Assembly (NCBI RefSeq): GCF_007845645.1
Contig: NZ_VCQV01000033.1
Location: 1 to 61,310, forward strand
Origin: Leekyejoonella antrihumi
Lineage (GTDB): Bacteria > Actinomycetota > Actinomycetes > Actinomycetales > Dermatophilaceae
DNA length: 61,310 bases
Direction of reading: 5' to 3'
The position numbers and the translations under genes were made by a program. Positions 17,050 to 25,581 of the stretch are shown piece by piece. Every line of letters starts with the position of its first letter. The stretch's first letter is position 1. Below the pieces are notes generated by a model. That model worked only from the letters and a program-made list of their open reading frames with translations, did not search any database and was not told where the DNA came from.

Positions 17050-17466
17050 TCAACATGCCGTACGCCGTAGGCCGAGAATGATCGTCAACCCCACCACCAG
17101 GTGCAGGCACAGCAGTCCGACCCCGGCGGCCACCGAGGCGGCCTCGAGCGGGCCGAGCAGCGAGACTGTCAGAACCGCCAGCGCCAGCGCCGTCCACGGA
17201 CGTCGCGAGTGACAGCGCCGGCGCTCGATCAGCCCCATCGAGGCCCACCCAGCGCACGCGGCGAGCTGTGCGGTCAAGACCACTCCGACCCACCCAACCG
17301 AGGCCGGTGAGGACCCGGTCTTCACCAGCAGGTCGACCCGCAGCAGTAGATGCAGAACCGCCCATCCCGTCACTGCGCACACGACCGCCGCAACCACTAC
17401 CGCGGCCCGGCCCATGACGCGCGTGCGCAGCCGTCCCAGTGTCGAATTCATCGCTGTCGTTGACAT
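17050..17466 (-). CDS. Four-helix membrane protein, DUF6069-like
   Basis: From the ATG at 17466, with GGGAG seven bases upstream, the product is 138 aa with four hydrophobic segments (AAVVVAAVVCAVTGWAVLHL; VGVVLTAQLAACAGWASMGL; TALALAVLTVSLLG; VAAGVGLLCLHLVVGLTII). The pattern and length match the DUF6069 family of actinobacterial membrane proteins, which have no assigned role. The frame is open further upstream to 17616, but that part lacks family-like sequence. It is divergent from the histidine kinase, so it might be a target of that two-component system. Confidence 0.65.
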   Translation of the reverse strand: MSTTAMNSTLGRLRTRVMGRAAVVVAAVVCAVTGWAVLHLLLRVDLLVKTGSSPASVGWVGVVLTAQLAACAGWASMGLIERRRCHSRRPWTALALAVLTVSLLGPLEAASVAAGVGLLCLHLVVGLTIILGLRRTAC

Positions 17467-17627
17467 CCGTAGCTCCCTGTATCGATCCTCTTGTGATGCC
17501 ACGAGAGTGATGCACGGCACCGGCACAGTGCATCGGCTGAAAGGCCGGATCCGGACCATCGAACGGCGGCCGCAGTACCGACTTTCGGCGGTAGCGCGGC
17601 CGCCGCGACGCTGCATACTCTCAACTC

Positions 17628-18800
17628 GTGCAGACCTCGATGTGCCAGGAGATGCGGCCCCCGCTGCTGCAGAACGTTCGCGGCGCCGAAGCCGGCATGA
17701 TGCTGGTGACCCTCGTGCTCGCAGGAGCCACTGTCCTGGGGGACGCCAGCGGCGGTGAGGCCACCCGCCTGCTGATCATCGACAGCGTCATCGGGCTGCT
17801 GAGCGCCGGCCTCATGCCGTTGTTGGTGCGCCGCCCGACCCTCGGCGCCACCCTCCTGGTGGCGCTGGCCGTGGCGTCACCCGCTGCCACGCCCGGCGCG
17901 AGCATCGCGGTGATGCACGTCGGGTGGCGCCGGCCCTTCGGCCGCGCTGCCGCCGTCGCAACCCTCGCCGCCGCGACCCACCTGCTGCGCTGGGTCTGGC
18001 TGCCCTATCCCGGCCTGTCGTTCGGCTGGTGGGTCGTCCTCGTCATCACGGCGGATGGCGCTCTGCTGGGCTGGGGGGCCCTCATGCGAGCCCGCGGTGC
18101 GCTCGTCGCCTCGCTTCGCGAGCGCGCAGTCCGCGCAGAGGCGGAGCAAGGCAGGCGGGTCGCCGAAGCGCGGGCCCAGGAGCGCGCCGCCATCGCCCGC
18201 GAGATGCACGACGTCCTGGCCCACCGGCTGTCTCTTCTCGCGACCTACGCGGGGGCGCTGGAGTACCGTCCCGACGCACCTCCGGAGCGGCTCGCCGAGG
18301 CGGCCGGCGTCATCAGGGGTGGCGTGCATGACGCCCTGGACGAGCTACGGGACGTCATTGCGGTTTTGCACGACACCGAGGCCGACGCCTCCGGAGCGGC
18401 CGGCGACCGACCACAGCCGACCCTGGCAGACATCACCCGCCTGGTCGACGAGTGCAAGGCAGCCGGTATGCAGATCACGCTCGTCTATGCCGCCGCGGGC
18501 ACGCCGACACCGACGATCGGTCGCACGGCATACCGCCTCGTTCAGGAGGCACTCACCAACGCGCGCAAGCACGCCCCCGACCAGCCGGTTCACCTGTCCA
18601 TCAAGGGTTCTGCCGGATCAGCACTGGAGATCGAGGTCTCCAACCGCGTGGCCGCATCGTCGTCGACCGTCCTGCCGAGCGGTGGCACCGGGCTGGTCGG
18701 CCTGACCGAGCGGGTGCGTCTTGTCGGTGGCCGACTGGACCACCGGGTGACGGGTGATCGAGTGTTCGTGCTGCACGCACGGCTACCGTGGCCCACATGA
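17628..18800 (+). CDS. NarL-type sensor histidine kinase
   Basis: The 390-aa kinase has a membrane-bound N-terminal half with about five hydrophobic helices (residues 25-150). A short coiled linker rich in Arg/Glu follows, then the HisKA_3 dimerisation domain with the phospho-accepting His194 (REMHDVLAHRL) and a HATPase domain (YRLVQEALTNARKHAP; GGTGLVGLTERV). There is no large extracellular sensor, so it may sense within the membrane. The 3' end overlaps the response regulator by 4 bp (ATGA), and the two should act as a pair. GTG at 17628 was used; ATG at 17640 is an alternative. Confidence 0.9.
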   Translation: MQTSMCQEMRPPLLQNVRGAEAGMMLVTLVLAGATVLGDASGGEATRLLIIDSVIGLLSAGLMPLLVRRPTLGATLLVALAVASPAATPGASIAVMHVGWRRPFGRAAAVATLAAATHLLRWVWLPYPGLSFGWWVVLVITADGALLGWGALMRARGALVASLRERAVRAEAEQGRRVAEARAQERAAIAREMHDVLAHRLSLLATYAGALEYRPDAPPERLAEAAGVIRGGVHDALDELRDVIAVLHDTEADASGAAGDRPQPTLADITRLVDECKAAGMQITLVYAAAGTPTPTIGRTAYRLVQEALTNARKHAPDQPVHLSIKGSAGSALEIEVSNRVAASSSTVLPSGGTGLVGLTERVRLVGGRLDHRVTGDRVFVLHARLPWPT

Positions 18801-19453
18801 CTCTGCCGATCCGGCTGATGCTCGTCGACGACGACCCCCTGGTGCGTGCCGGGCTCGCTATGATGCTGGACGGCACGGACGGCATCGGCGTGGTCGCTCA
18901 GGTCGGCGACGGTGCCGATGTGCCGGCGGCGGTCGACCAGCACCATCCCGACATCGTGCTGATGGACCTGCGAATGCCGCGAGTCGACGGTATCCGGGCC
19001 ACTGCGCGGCTGCGGGCCCGGCCCGAACCTCCTGAGGTCGTGGTGCTCACGACGTTCGACTCCGACGACAACGTCCTGCGCGCCCTGCGCGCGGGAGCCA
19101 GTGGATTCCTCGTCAAGGACGCCCCTCCCGCCCAGATCGTCGAGGCGATCCGACGTGTCGCGGCCGGCGATCCGATGCTGTCTCCACAGGTCATGCGCCG
19201 GCTCATGGACCGGGCGGTCACGACATCGGCCGCGGTGCAGGACGCTCGAGCGGCGCTCGACCGGCTCAGCCCCAGGGAGCGCGAGGTGGCGACCGACGTC
19301 GGACGCGGCCACTCCAACACCGAGATCGCCGCCGCGCTCTTCATGAGCACGGCCACCGTCAAGGCGCACATCTCGCGCATCCTGGCCAAGCTGGACCTGA
19401 CCAATCGCACTCAGGTCGCGCTGCTGGTCCACGAGGCCGACCCCAGTGACTGA
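18797..19453 (+). CDS. LuxR/NarL-family response regulator
   Basis: The 218-aa protein has a receiver domain with acidic pocket (LVDDDP) and phosphorylation site Asp57 (DIVLMDLRMP), conserved Thr and Lys (VVVLTTF; GFLVKDAPP), and a C-terminal LuxR helix-turn-helix (LSPREREVATDVGRGHSNTEIAAALFMSTATVKAHISRIL). Phosphorylation by the upstream kinase should promote DNA binding. The ATG at 18797 overlaps the kinase stop, which is why it is preferred to the GTG nine bases earlier. The targets are not evident. Confidence 0.93.
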   Translation: MTLPIRLMLVDDDPLVRAGLAMMLDGTDGIGVVAQVGDGADVPAAVDQHHPDIVLMDLRMPRVDGIRATARLRARPEPPEVVVLTTFDSDDNVLRALRAGASGFLVKDAPPAQIVEAIRRVAAGDPMLSPQVMRRLMDRAVTTSAAVQDARAALDRLSPREREVATDVGRGHSNTEIAAALFMSTATVKAHISRILAKLDLTNRTQVALLVHEADPSD

Positions 19454-19515
19454 TCGGTGCCCTCGACAGAAGTCGCTACGGCATACGCTGAGGTCCGACC
19501 GAACAAAGGAGTGAC

Positions 19516-19956
19516 ATGCCGCCTCTGTCCCTGACCGTGGTCAACGGCCCCAACCTCAACCTGCTCGGCACTCGCGAACCGGGCATCTACGGCCATGAGA
19601 CGTTGGCGGACGTCGAACGACGTTGTGCCGCAGTTGCCACCGAGGTCGGCCTGTCGGTCGACTGCTTCCAGAGCAACAGCGAGGGGGCGATCGTCGACAA
19701 GCTGCACAGCGTGCGCGAGTCGACCGCTGGGATCGTCATCAATGCGGGAGCCTACACGCACACCTCGATCGCGATCCGCGACGCCCTGGCCAGTGTGGCT
19801 GCCCCGTTTGTCGAGGTGCACATCTCCAATGTCCATGCCCGCGAGTCGTTTCGGCACCACTCCTACCTGTCGGATGCGGCGGCGGCGGTCATCGTGGGGT
19901 GCGGCACGCAGGGGTACGACTTCGCGATCCGCCGGCTCGCCACGCTGCTGGGCTGA
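19516..19956 (+). CDS. aroQ: Type II 3-dehydroquinate dehydratase
   Basis: The 146-aa enzyme matches type II dehydroquinases in length and motifs: [19 protein letters not shown] with the catalytic Tyr, [33 protein letters not shown] and [18 protein letters not shown] with the catalytic His. It converts 3-dehydroquinate to 3-dehydroshikimate in the shikimate pathway, or in quinate breakdown. No other aro gene is nearby, so a biosynthetic or catabolic role cannot be separated. AAAGGAG precedes the ATG. Confidence 0.95.
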   Translation: MPPLSLTVVNGPNLNLLGTREPGIYGHETLADVERRCAAVATEVGLSVDCFQSNSEGAIVDKLHSVRESTAGIVINAGAYTHTSIAIRDALASVAAPFVEVHISNVHARESFRHHSYLSDAAAAVIVGCGTQGYDFAIRRLATLLG

Positions 19957-19962
19957 TCGCTC

Positions 19963-20943
19963 TCAGGTGATCTGCCGGTGGGAGCCGACGATCTCACCTT
20001 CGCGGTAGTGCATCAGTCGGGTTACCCGTGAGCTCGGATCGACGCCCTCGAGGTCGTCGGCCAGGCCCAGGTGGGTGAGCACGCCGGCAGCCTCGTCACT
20101 GATCCAGATCACGTCGCCTTCGCGCTGCCGCAACACCTCATGCACCCGGCCCGGCTGCTCGACGCTGCAGAGGAAGGACACTCCGAACACCACCGGCACC
20201 GCGGGCGCCGTGACCGGGGCGGCCGCCGCCCGGAACGCGTCCCGCTGGTCGACCACCACACCCTCGTCCACCAGCAACTGGGTGGCCCGCATCGTCCGGA
20301 CCTGCCCTGCGACATCCTCCGGAAGCCGGAACGACAGCAGCCAGTCCAGCTGATCCTGCCGGGCCACATCAACCGGTGCGAGATCGACGCCCAGCCGGCG
20401 CACGACCTCGTGTCCGCGGAGCAGCCCCTCTGCCGGATCCAGCCGGTCGGCGACCAGCTCCAGCCCGGCCGCGGCGCCCACACAGAGCAGATCGACCGGG
20501 ACCGGATCGGCGTATGCATGACGCAGATAGTCCGTCAGCAATGCATAGACCCGCGTGCCGCCGGCAGGATCGTTCAGGACCGCAGGTCGACCAAGTCGCA
20601 GGGCTATGGTCGAACGACGGTCCCGCAGGAACTCGCGGAACAGCTGGTACGCCCGCTCGTCCGGCGGTCGATGGCCGCCGAGCACCGGGAAGTACTCCGC
20701 CAGGTAGTCCTTGCCACCGCGCTCACGCAGCAGCGAGTGCGTCGCGGTCAAGACCTTGCGGGCGTCCTTCCACGTCTCCAGCGGCGCCCCCTCCCGCACG
20801 AAGTACGCGAAGGTGCCCTCCTCGTAGAGCCGGTCTTCGGCGACTCGCCGGCACAGCAGGTGATAGAGCGGACTGTGCTCGAGCCGCTCGGCCGCATTGG
20901 CAAATGCCGCCCGGTGGCTGACCTCTTCTTCTGACTCCGCCAT
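19963..20943 (-). CDS. DUF2332 family protein
   Basis: The 326-aa protein matches DUF2332 in length and style: N-terminal helix region (ERLEHSPLYHLLCRRVAED), a middle part RAYQLFREFLRDRRSTIALRL and the LLCVGAAAGLELVADR glycine-rich stretch, which recalls a Rossmann-like methyltransferase fold. The function is unknown. It converges with aroQ (6 bp between stops) and diverges from the acyl-CoA dehydrogenase gene with only 33 bp between starts. Confidence 0.8.
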   Translation of the reverse strand: MAESEEEVSHRAAFANAAERLEHSPLYHLLCRRVAEDRLYEEGTFAYFVREGAPLETWKDARKVLTATHSLLRERGGKDYLAEYFPVLGGHRPPDERAYQLFREFLRDRRSTIALRLGRPAVLNDPAGGTRVYALLTDYLRHAYADPVPVDLLCVGAAAGLELVADRLDPAEGLLRGHEVVRRLGVDLAPVDVARQDQLDWLLSFRLPEDVAGQVRTMRATQLLVDEGVVVDQRDAFRAAAAPVTAPAVPVVFGVSFLCSVEQPGRVHEVLRQREGDVIWISDEAAGVLTHLGLADDLEGVDPSSRVTRLMHYREGEIVGSHRQIT

Positions 20944-20976
20944 ACGTACAACCTAACGAAGAGGCAAGATGGACCC

Positions 20977-22149
20977 GTGACCCCTCATGCAGCCCTGAAC
21001 GCACTGACCGGCATCGACGGACTTCTGTCCGAGGAGGAGCGCGACCTGGCATCGATGGTCCGCAAGTATGCCGATGACCGACTTCGTCCCCACCTGGCCG
21101 ACTGGTTCGAGGCGGGTGACCTCCCGGCTCGCGAGATTGCCAAGGACCTCGGTGGTCTCGGGCTGCTCGGGATGCACCTGGACGGCTATGGCTGCGGCGG
21201 TTCGTCTGCCACCGCATACGGCATTGCCTGCCTGGAGATGGAGGCTGCCGACTCGGGACTGCGCAGTCTGGTGTCCGTGCAGGGCTCACTGGCGATGACT
21301 GCGATTCACAAGTTCGGCAGCGAGGAGCAGAAGCAGGAGTGGCTGCCCAAGATGGCGGCCGGCGACGCGATCGGCTGCTTCGGCCTGACCGAGCCCGACT
21401 TCGGCTCCGACCCGGCCGGCATGCGCACCCGAGCCCGGCGAGACGGCGATGACTGGGTGCTCAACGGCGCCAAGATGTGGATCACGAACGGCACCGTGGC
21501 CGACGTCGCCATCGTCTGGGCGCAGACCGACGCAAGAATCCGCGGTTTCGTCGTGCCGACCGACACTTCGGGTTTCGAGGCACGCGAGGTCAAGCACAAG
21601 ATGTCACTGCGGGCGTCCAAGACCGCGGAGCTGTCGTTCACCGACCTGCGGCTGCCCGGTTCGGCGATCCTGCCGGAGGTGAAGGGTCTACGCGGTCCAC
21701 TGTCGTGCCTGTCCGAGGCCCGGTTCGGCATCGTCTTCGGAGCGATGGGCGCGGCACGCGACTGCCTCGAGACGGCGCTGGAGTATGCCGACACCCGCAA
21801 GGTGTTCGACAAAGCCCTCGGCGGCTACCAGATCACCCAGATGAAACTCGCCGACATGGCGCTCGAGCTGACCAAGGGCGTCCTGCTCGCGCTGCACCTC
21901 GGCCGGTTGAAGGACGGCGGGGGCATCACCAATGAGCAGGTCAGCCTCGGCAAGCTGAACAACTGCCGTGAGGCGATCAAGATCGCGCGCGAGTGCCGCA
22001 CGATCCTCGGCGCCAATGGGATCACCTTGGAGTACCCCATCATCCGGCACGCCAACAACCTGGAGTCGGTGATGACCTACGAGGGCACCTCGGAGGTGCA
22101 CCAGCTCATCATCGGGCAGGCGCTCACCGGGTCCTCAGCCTTCCGCTGA
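20977..22149 (+). CDS. Acyl-CoA dehydrogenase, glutaryl-CoA dehydrogenase-like
   Basis: The 390-aa flavoprotein shows the FAD/substrate loops of the family (IGCFGLTEPDFGSDPAGM; KMWITNGTVADVAIVWAQ) and ends with the signature YEGTSEVHQLIIGQALTG, whose Glu is the expected catalytic base. The length and this C-terminal motif are closest to glutaryl-CoA dehydrogenases, which oxidise and decarboxylate glutaryl-CoA to crotonyl-CoA in lysine and tryptophan breakdown. A different short acyl-CoA substrate is possible. GTG is the start. Its 3' end overlaps the convergent tetR gene by 15 bp. Confidence 0.85.
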   Translation: MTPHAALNALTGIDGLLSEEERDLASMVRKYADDRLRPHLADWFEAGDLPAREIAKDLGGLGLLGMHLDGYGCGGSSATAYGIACLEMEAADSGLRSLVSVQGSLAMTAIHKFGSEEQKQEWLPKMAAGDAIGCFGLTEPDFGSDPAGMRTRARRDGDDWVLNGAKMWITNGTVADVAIVWAQTDARIRGFVVPTDTSGFEAREVKHKMSLRASKTAELSFTDLRLPGSAILPEVKGLRGPLSCLSEARFGIVFGAMGAARDCLETALEYADTRKVFDKALGGYQITQMKLADMALELTKGVLLALHLGRLKDGGGITNEQVSLGKLNNCREAIKIARECRTILGANGITLEYPIIRHANNLESVMTYEGTSEVHQLIIGQALTGSSAFR

Positions 22150-22770
22150 GCGAGCTTCGCCGGCCTGCGCGATCACGCCCGCAAGCTGATCGGCCCAGGC
22201 TTCCGCGACGTGCCGGCGGCGTCGCGAGTCGTCGCTGAGCACGTCCGCCAGCCCGAACCCGCGGGCCATGTCGAGGGTGGCCTGGATCATCCGATGAGTC
22301 GCCGGGTCCGAGTCATCGGCGCCGAGGAGCCGGACCGCGGCCGCGTGCACCTCCCTCGCAAACTTGCGTTCCAGAGGAACGATTCGCTCGCGCAAGGTCT
22401 CGTCGGCCGCCGCGGCGGTCCACACCTGCAGCGCAGCCTTGAACAGGTCTCCGGTGTAGTACTCCACCAGTCGCAGTACAACCGTGCGAGCCCGGCCCTC
22501 GGGCCGGCCCTGCACCTCACCGACGTCGACCTGCGCGATCCGCAGCTCAAACATCCGCTCCAATGCCGCGAGGATGAGGTCTTCCCTCGTCGGAAAGTGG
22601 TGTTGAGTCGCGCCTCGGCTGATGCCCGCCTCCGCCGCGATCACCGACACCGTCGAACGACTCCAGCCGTCGCGGGCCAGACAAGTGATGGCAGCCTCGA
22701 TCAGGCGCTGCCGCGTGGCTCGGCTGCGATCCTGCTTGGGTGCTCGAGCATCAACGGTGGTCTGGTTCAT
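22135..22770 (-). CDS. TetR-family regulator of the Atu-type cluster
   Basis: The 211-aa protein starts MNQTTVDARAPKQDRSRATR, followed by a TetR helix-turn-helix (RLIEAAITCLARDGWSRSTVSVIAAEAGISRGATQHHFPTREDL) and an all-helical ligand domain. It is the last gene of the minus-strand run hydratase - carboxylase - AtuA. Atu clusters in Pseudomonas are controlled by a TetR protein (AtuR), so it probably binds the 20-bp palindrome at 29061 and is released by an acyl-CoA intermediate. The frame is open further upstream, but the ATG at 22770 fits the family. Confidence 0.88.
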   Translation of the reverse strand: MNQTTVDARAPKQDRSRATRQRLIEAAITCLARDGWSRSTVSVIAAEAGISRGATQHHFPTREDLILAALERMFELRIAQVDVGEVQGRPEGRARTVVLRLVEYYTGDLFKAALQVWTAAAADETLRERIVPLERKFAREVHAAAVRLLGADDSDPATHRMIQATLDMARGFGLADVLSDDSRRRRHVAEAWADQLAGVIAQAGEARSAEG

Positions 22771-22813
22771 CAGCAGAACCGTAGGCGCTGTCGGCCCGAT
22801 AAGCGAAGACCGG

Positions 22814-23587
22814 TCACTGCGACCACTTCGGCGATCGCTTCTCCAGGAAGGCAAGCATCCCCTCGCGAGCGTCCTCACTGGCGAACAGCCGTGCCGACTG
22901 CTCGACGACCCGGTCGGTGGCCGCATCCAGCTGCTCGACCAGATCGTGGTTGACCAGGGCCTTCGACTCGCGCAGGCCCTGGGGGGATGCGGCTCGCAAC
23001 TTCTTGGTCACGGCGGCCAGGACCAGATCCGGGTCGTCCGCCGCCCAGGTGACGAGGCCGATCTCGGCGGCCTCGGCCGCATCAACCTTGTCGGCTGCCA
23101 GGAAGAGCCGCGACGCCTGCCGGCCGGACAGTCGGGGAAGCACCACCACGGAGATCACCGATGCCGCGAGGCCCAGCCTCGCCTCGGTGAGGGCAAAGGT
23201 CGCCGCCGGTCCGGCGACGACCAGGTCGCACGCGCCGACCAGGCCCATACCGCCCGCCCGCACATGGCCGTCGATCCTGCCGACGACCGGCGTGCCGAGC
23301 GTGACGATGGTCCGCAGCACCGACAGCAGCGAGCGGCCTCGCTCCGTCACCGGGTCGCCGGCGTCCGATGAGGAAGCCTCGCTCAGATCCGCTCCGGCAC
23401 AGAAGGTCCCGCCGGTGTGGGTTAGCACCACCATGCGCACCTCCGGGTCCCTGTCGGCCCGGCCCAACCCGTCGAGCAGCTCACGGACAAGCTGGGTGGA
23501 CAGTGCATTCCGGTTGCGCGGAGAGTCCAGGGTCACCGTGGCGACGGCGTCCGCGACCGCATACTGCACCAGCGCTGGATCGGCCAT
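22814..23587 (-). CDS. Enoyl-CoA hydratase/isomerase
   Basis: The 257-aa crotonase-fold enzyme starts at ATG 23587, overlapping the carboxylase alpha stop (TGATG), so translation is coupled. The CoA-binding segment is GGTFCAGADLSE and the oxyanion loop is RAGGMGLVGACD. The first glutamate of classical hydratases is missing at the GGM position, while Glu in FALTEARLG is kept. In the Atu pathway a hydratase (AtuE) hydrates isohexenylglutaconyl-CoA after carboxylation, and position in the operon suggests an equivalent step. A simple 3-hydroxyacyl-CoA role is also possible. Confidence 0.87.
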   Translation of the reverse strand: MADPALVQYAVADAVATVTLDSPRNRNALSTQLVRELLDGLGRADRDPEVRMVVLTHTGGTFCAGADLSEASSSDAGDPVTERGRSLLSVLRTIVTLGTPVVGRIDGHVRAGGMGLVGACDLVVAGPAATFALTEARLGLAASVISVVVLPRLSGRQASRLFLAADKVDAAEAAEIGLVTWAADDPDLVLAAVTKKLRAASPQGLRESKALVNHDLVEQLDAATDRVVEQSARLFASEDAREGMLAFLEKRSPKWSQ

Positions 23588-25566
23588 CACGCATCCTCCT
23601 CCTGCTCCCCGGCGCCCACGACGGCCAGCACGGTGCCCGGTTCGACCTGTTGGCCTACACTGACCGCAATCTGCTCGACCACACCGGCCTCGACGGCCCG
23701 CACAACGTGCTCCATCTTCATGGCCTCGAGCCACAGCAGGGGCGCACCGGCCTCGACCTGTTGGCCCTCCTCCACGGCAATCCGCGTCACGGATCCCGGC
23801 ATGGGAGCCACCAGGGACCCTGCCGCGACCGCCTGGGACGGGTCGACGAAGCGAGGGACCGGCCGCAGTGCGACCGCGCCATCCGCGGTGTCCACGACCA
23901 CCAGCTCGGTGCCGTACCGGGTGACGGTGAGCCGCTGCTCGACCCCGTCGACCTCCAGGGTCACCACGGACGGTTCCGCCGCAACCACTTGCACGCCCGG
24001 CTGGTCGTCGAGCTCGATCCCGTGGCGCCCCCATCGATAGGAGACGACGTGTTCGTTCTCACCAACTGTGTAGGTCCGCGTGGCCGGGCCCGCGGGCACG
24101 TTCCGGAACCCCGCGGGGATCCCCGCAGGCAGGTGCAGCCGCGAATGATCGCGGACCGCGTCGGCGACCGCAGCAGCCAGCGCGGCGATGCCGGGGTCAC
24201 CGGCCGCAGACCCGGCCAGACCGGCCGGTTCGTGCCCGCCGAAGTATCCGGTGTCGAAGTGCCCGCTCAGGAAGTCCGGCTCGCGCAGCACACCGACCAG
24301 CAGATCCCGGTTGGTGATCAATCCGTGGATGTGGGCGCGCTGCAGGGCCGATGCCAGAATGCGCGCCGCCTCCGTCCGGGTCGGCGCGGTGGCGATGACC
24401 TTGGCCAGCATCGGGTCGTAGTGCGTCGACACCTCACTCCCGCTGACCACACCGGAGTCGAGGCGGATGCCCCGCTCCGTCAGGGGTGCGAACTCGGCGC
24501 GCACCTCCGGGATCTCGATCCGGTGCAACGCGCCAGACTGCGGCTGCCAGTCCGCGGAAGCGTCTTCGGCGTAGAGGCGGACCTCGATCGAGTACCCGTG
24601 CAGCGTTGGCTCGGGGCCTTCCAGTGGCAGACCGTTCGCCACATCGAGCTGCATACCCACCAGGTCGAGGCCCGTGGTGTTCTCGGTGACCGGGTGCTCA
24701 ACCTGTAGGCGGGTGTTCATCTCGAGGAAGAAGAACGAGCCGTCATGGTCGGCCAGGAACTCGACGGTGCCCGCGCCGACGTAGCCGATGGTGCTCGCTG
24801 CGGACCGTGCGGCCGTGAGCATCTCGTCGCGCAGGTGCTGGCCGATGCGCTCGACCAACGGCGACGGGGCCTCTTCGATCACCTTCTGGTGGCGTCGCTG
24901 CACGGAGCACTCACGCTCGCCCAGCGCCCAGGTCGTGCCGTGCTGGTCGGACATGACCTGCACTTCGATGTGCCGGCCGGTCTCGACGTATCGCTCGCAG
25001 AAGACGGTCGAGTCGCCGAACGCCGACCCCGCCTCACGTGCGGCGCTCTCGATCTCTTCGGTCAGGTCGGCGAGCTTGCGCACGACCCGCATGCCGCGGC
25101 CGCCGCCACCGGCGGAGGCCTTCACCAGCACCGGCAGCTCGGCCTCGGTGATCTGGTCGGGGTCCAGCCGGCTCAGCACCGGCACGCCTGCATCGGCCAT
25201 CATCTTCTTGGACTCCACCTTGGAGCCCATCGTCTCGATCGACGCAGGCGGCGGGCCGATCCAGGTCAGGCCGGCATCGGCCACCTGGGTGGCGAACTTT
25301 GCGCTCTCCGAGAGGAACCCATAGCCGGGGTGTATCGCGTCGGCGCCGGCCGCCTTGGCCGCCGCGACGATCAGGTCGCCGCGCAGATAGGTGTCGGCGG
25401 GCGCATTGCCCGGCAGCCGGACCGCGCGGTCCGCCTCGGCCACATGCGGGCTGTGCGCGTCCGCATCCGAGAAGACCGCCACGGTGGCAAGTCCGCGGGC
25501 ACGGCACGTCGCGAAGACACGACGGGCGATCTCGCCGCGGTTGGCAACCAGGACACTGCTGATCAT
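23587..25566 (-). CDS. Acyl-CoA carboxylase alpha subunit (biotin carboxylase + BCCP)
   Basis: The subunit of about 659 aa has the biotin carboxylase domain (VLVANRGEIARRVFATCR at the N-terminus; ATP-grasp KASAGGGGRGMRVV; FFFLEMNTRLQVEHPVTE) and a C-terminal biotinyl domain with the biotin-accepting lysine in LEAMKMEH. It carboxylates biotin with bicarbonate and ATP for transfer by the beta subunit encoded just upstream. ATG at 25566 has GAGG nine bases before; ATG 25575 is also possible. Architecture matches 3-methylcrotonyl-CoA and geranyl-CoA carboxylases rather than the shorter acetyl-CoA carboxylase AccC. AtuA next door favours a branched, isoprenoid-type substrate. Confidence 0.92.
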   Translation of the reverse strand: MISSVLVANRGEIARRVFATCRARGLATVAVFSDADAHSPHVAEADRAVRLPGNAPADTYLRGDLIVAAAKAAGADAIHPGYGFLSESAKFATQVADAGLTWIGPPPASIETMGSKVESKKMMADAGVPVLSRLDPDQITEAELPVLVKASAGGGGRGMRVVRKLADLTEEIESAAREAGSAFGDSTVFCERYVETGRHIEVQVMSDQHGTTWALGERECSVQRRHQKVIEEAPSPLVERIGQHLRDEMLTAARSAASTIGYVGAGTVEFLADHDGSFFFLEMNTRLQVEHPVTENTTGLDLVGMQLDVANGLPLEGPEPTLHGYSIEVRLYAEDASADWQPQSGALHRIEIPEVRAEFAPLTERGIRLDSGVVSGSEVSTHYDPMLAKVIATAPTRTEAARILASALQRAHIHGLITNRDLLVGVLREPDFLSGHFDTGYFGGHEPAGLAGSAAGDPGIAALAAAVADAVRDHSRLHLPAGIPAGFRNVPAGPATRTYTVGENEHVVSYRWGRHGIELDDQPGVQVVAAEPSVVTLEVDGVEQRLTVTRYGTELVVVDTADGAVALRPVPRFVDPSQAVAAGSLVAPMPGSVTRIAVEEGQQVEAGAPLLWLEAMKMEHVVRAVEAGVVEQIAVSVGQQVEPGTVLAVVGAGEQEEDA

Positions 25567-25581
25567 CGAAGTCATCCTCAA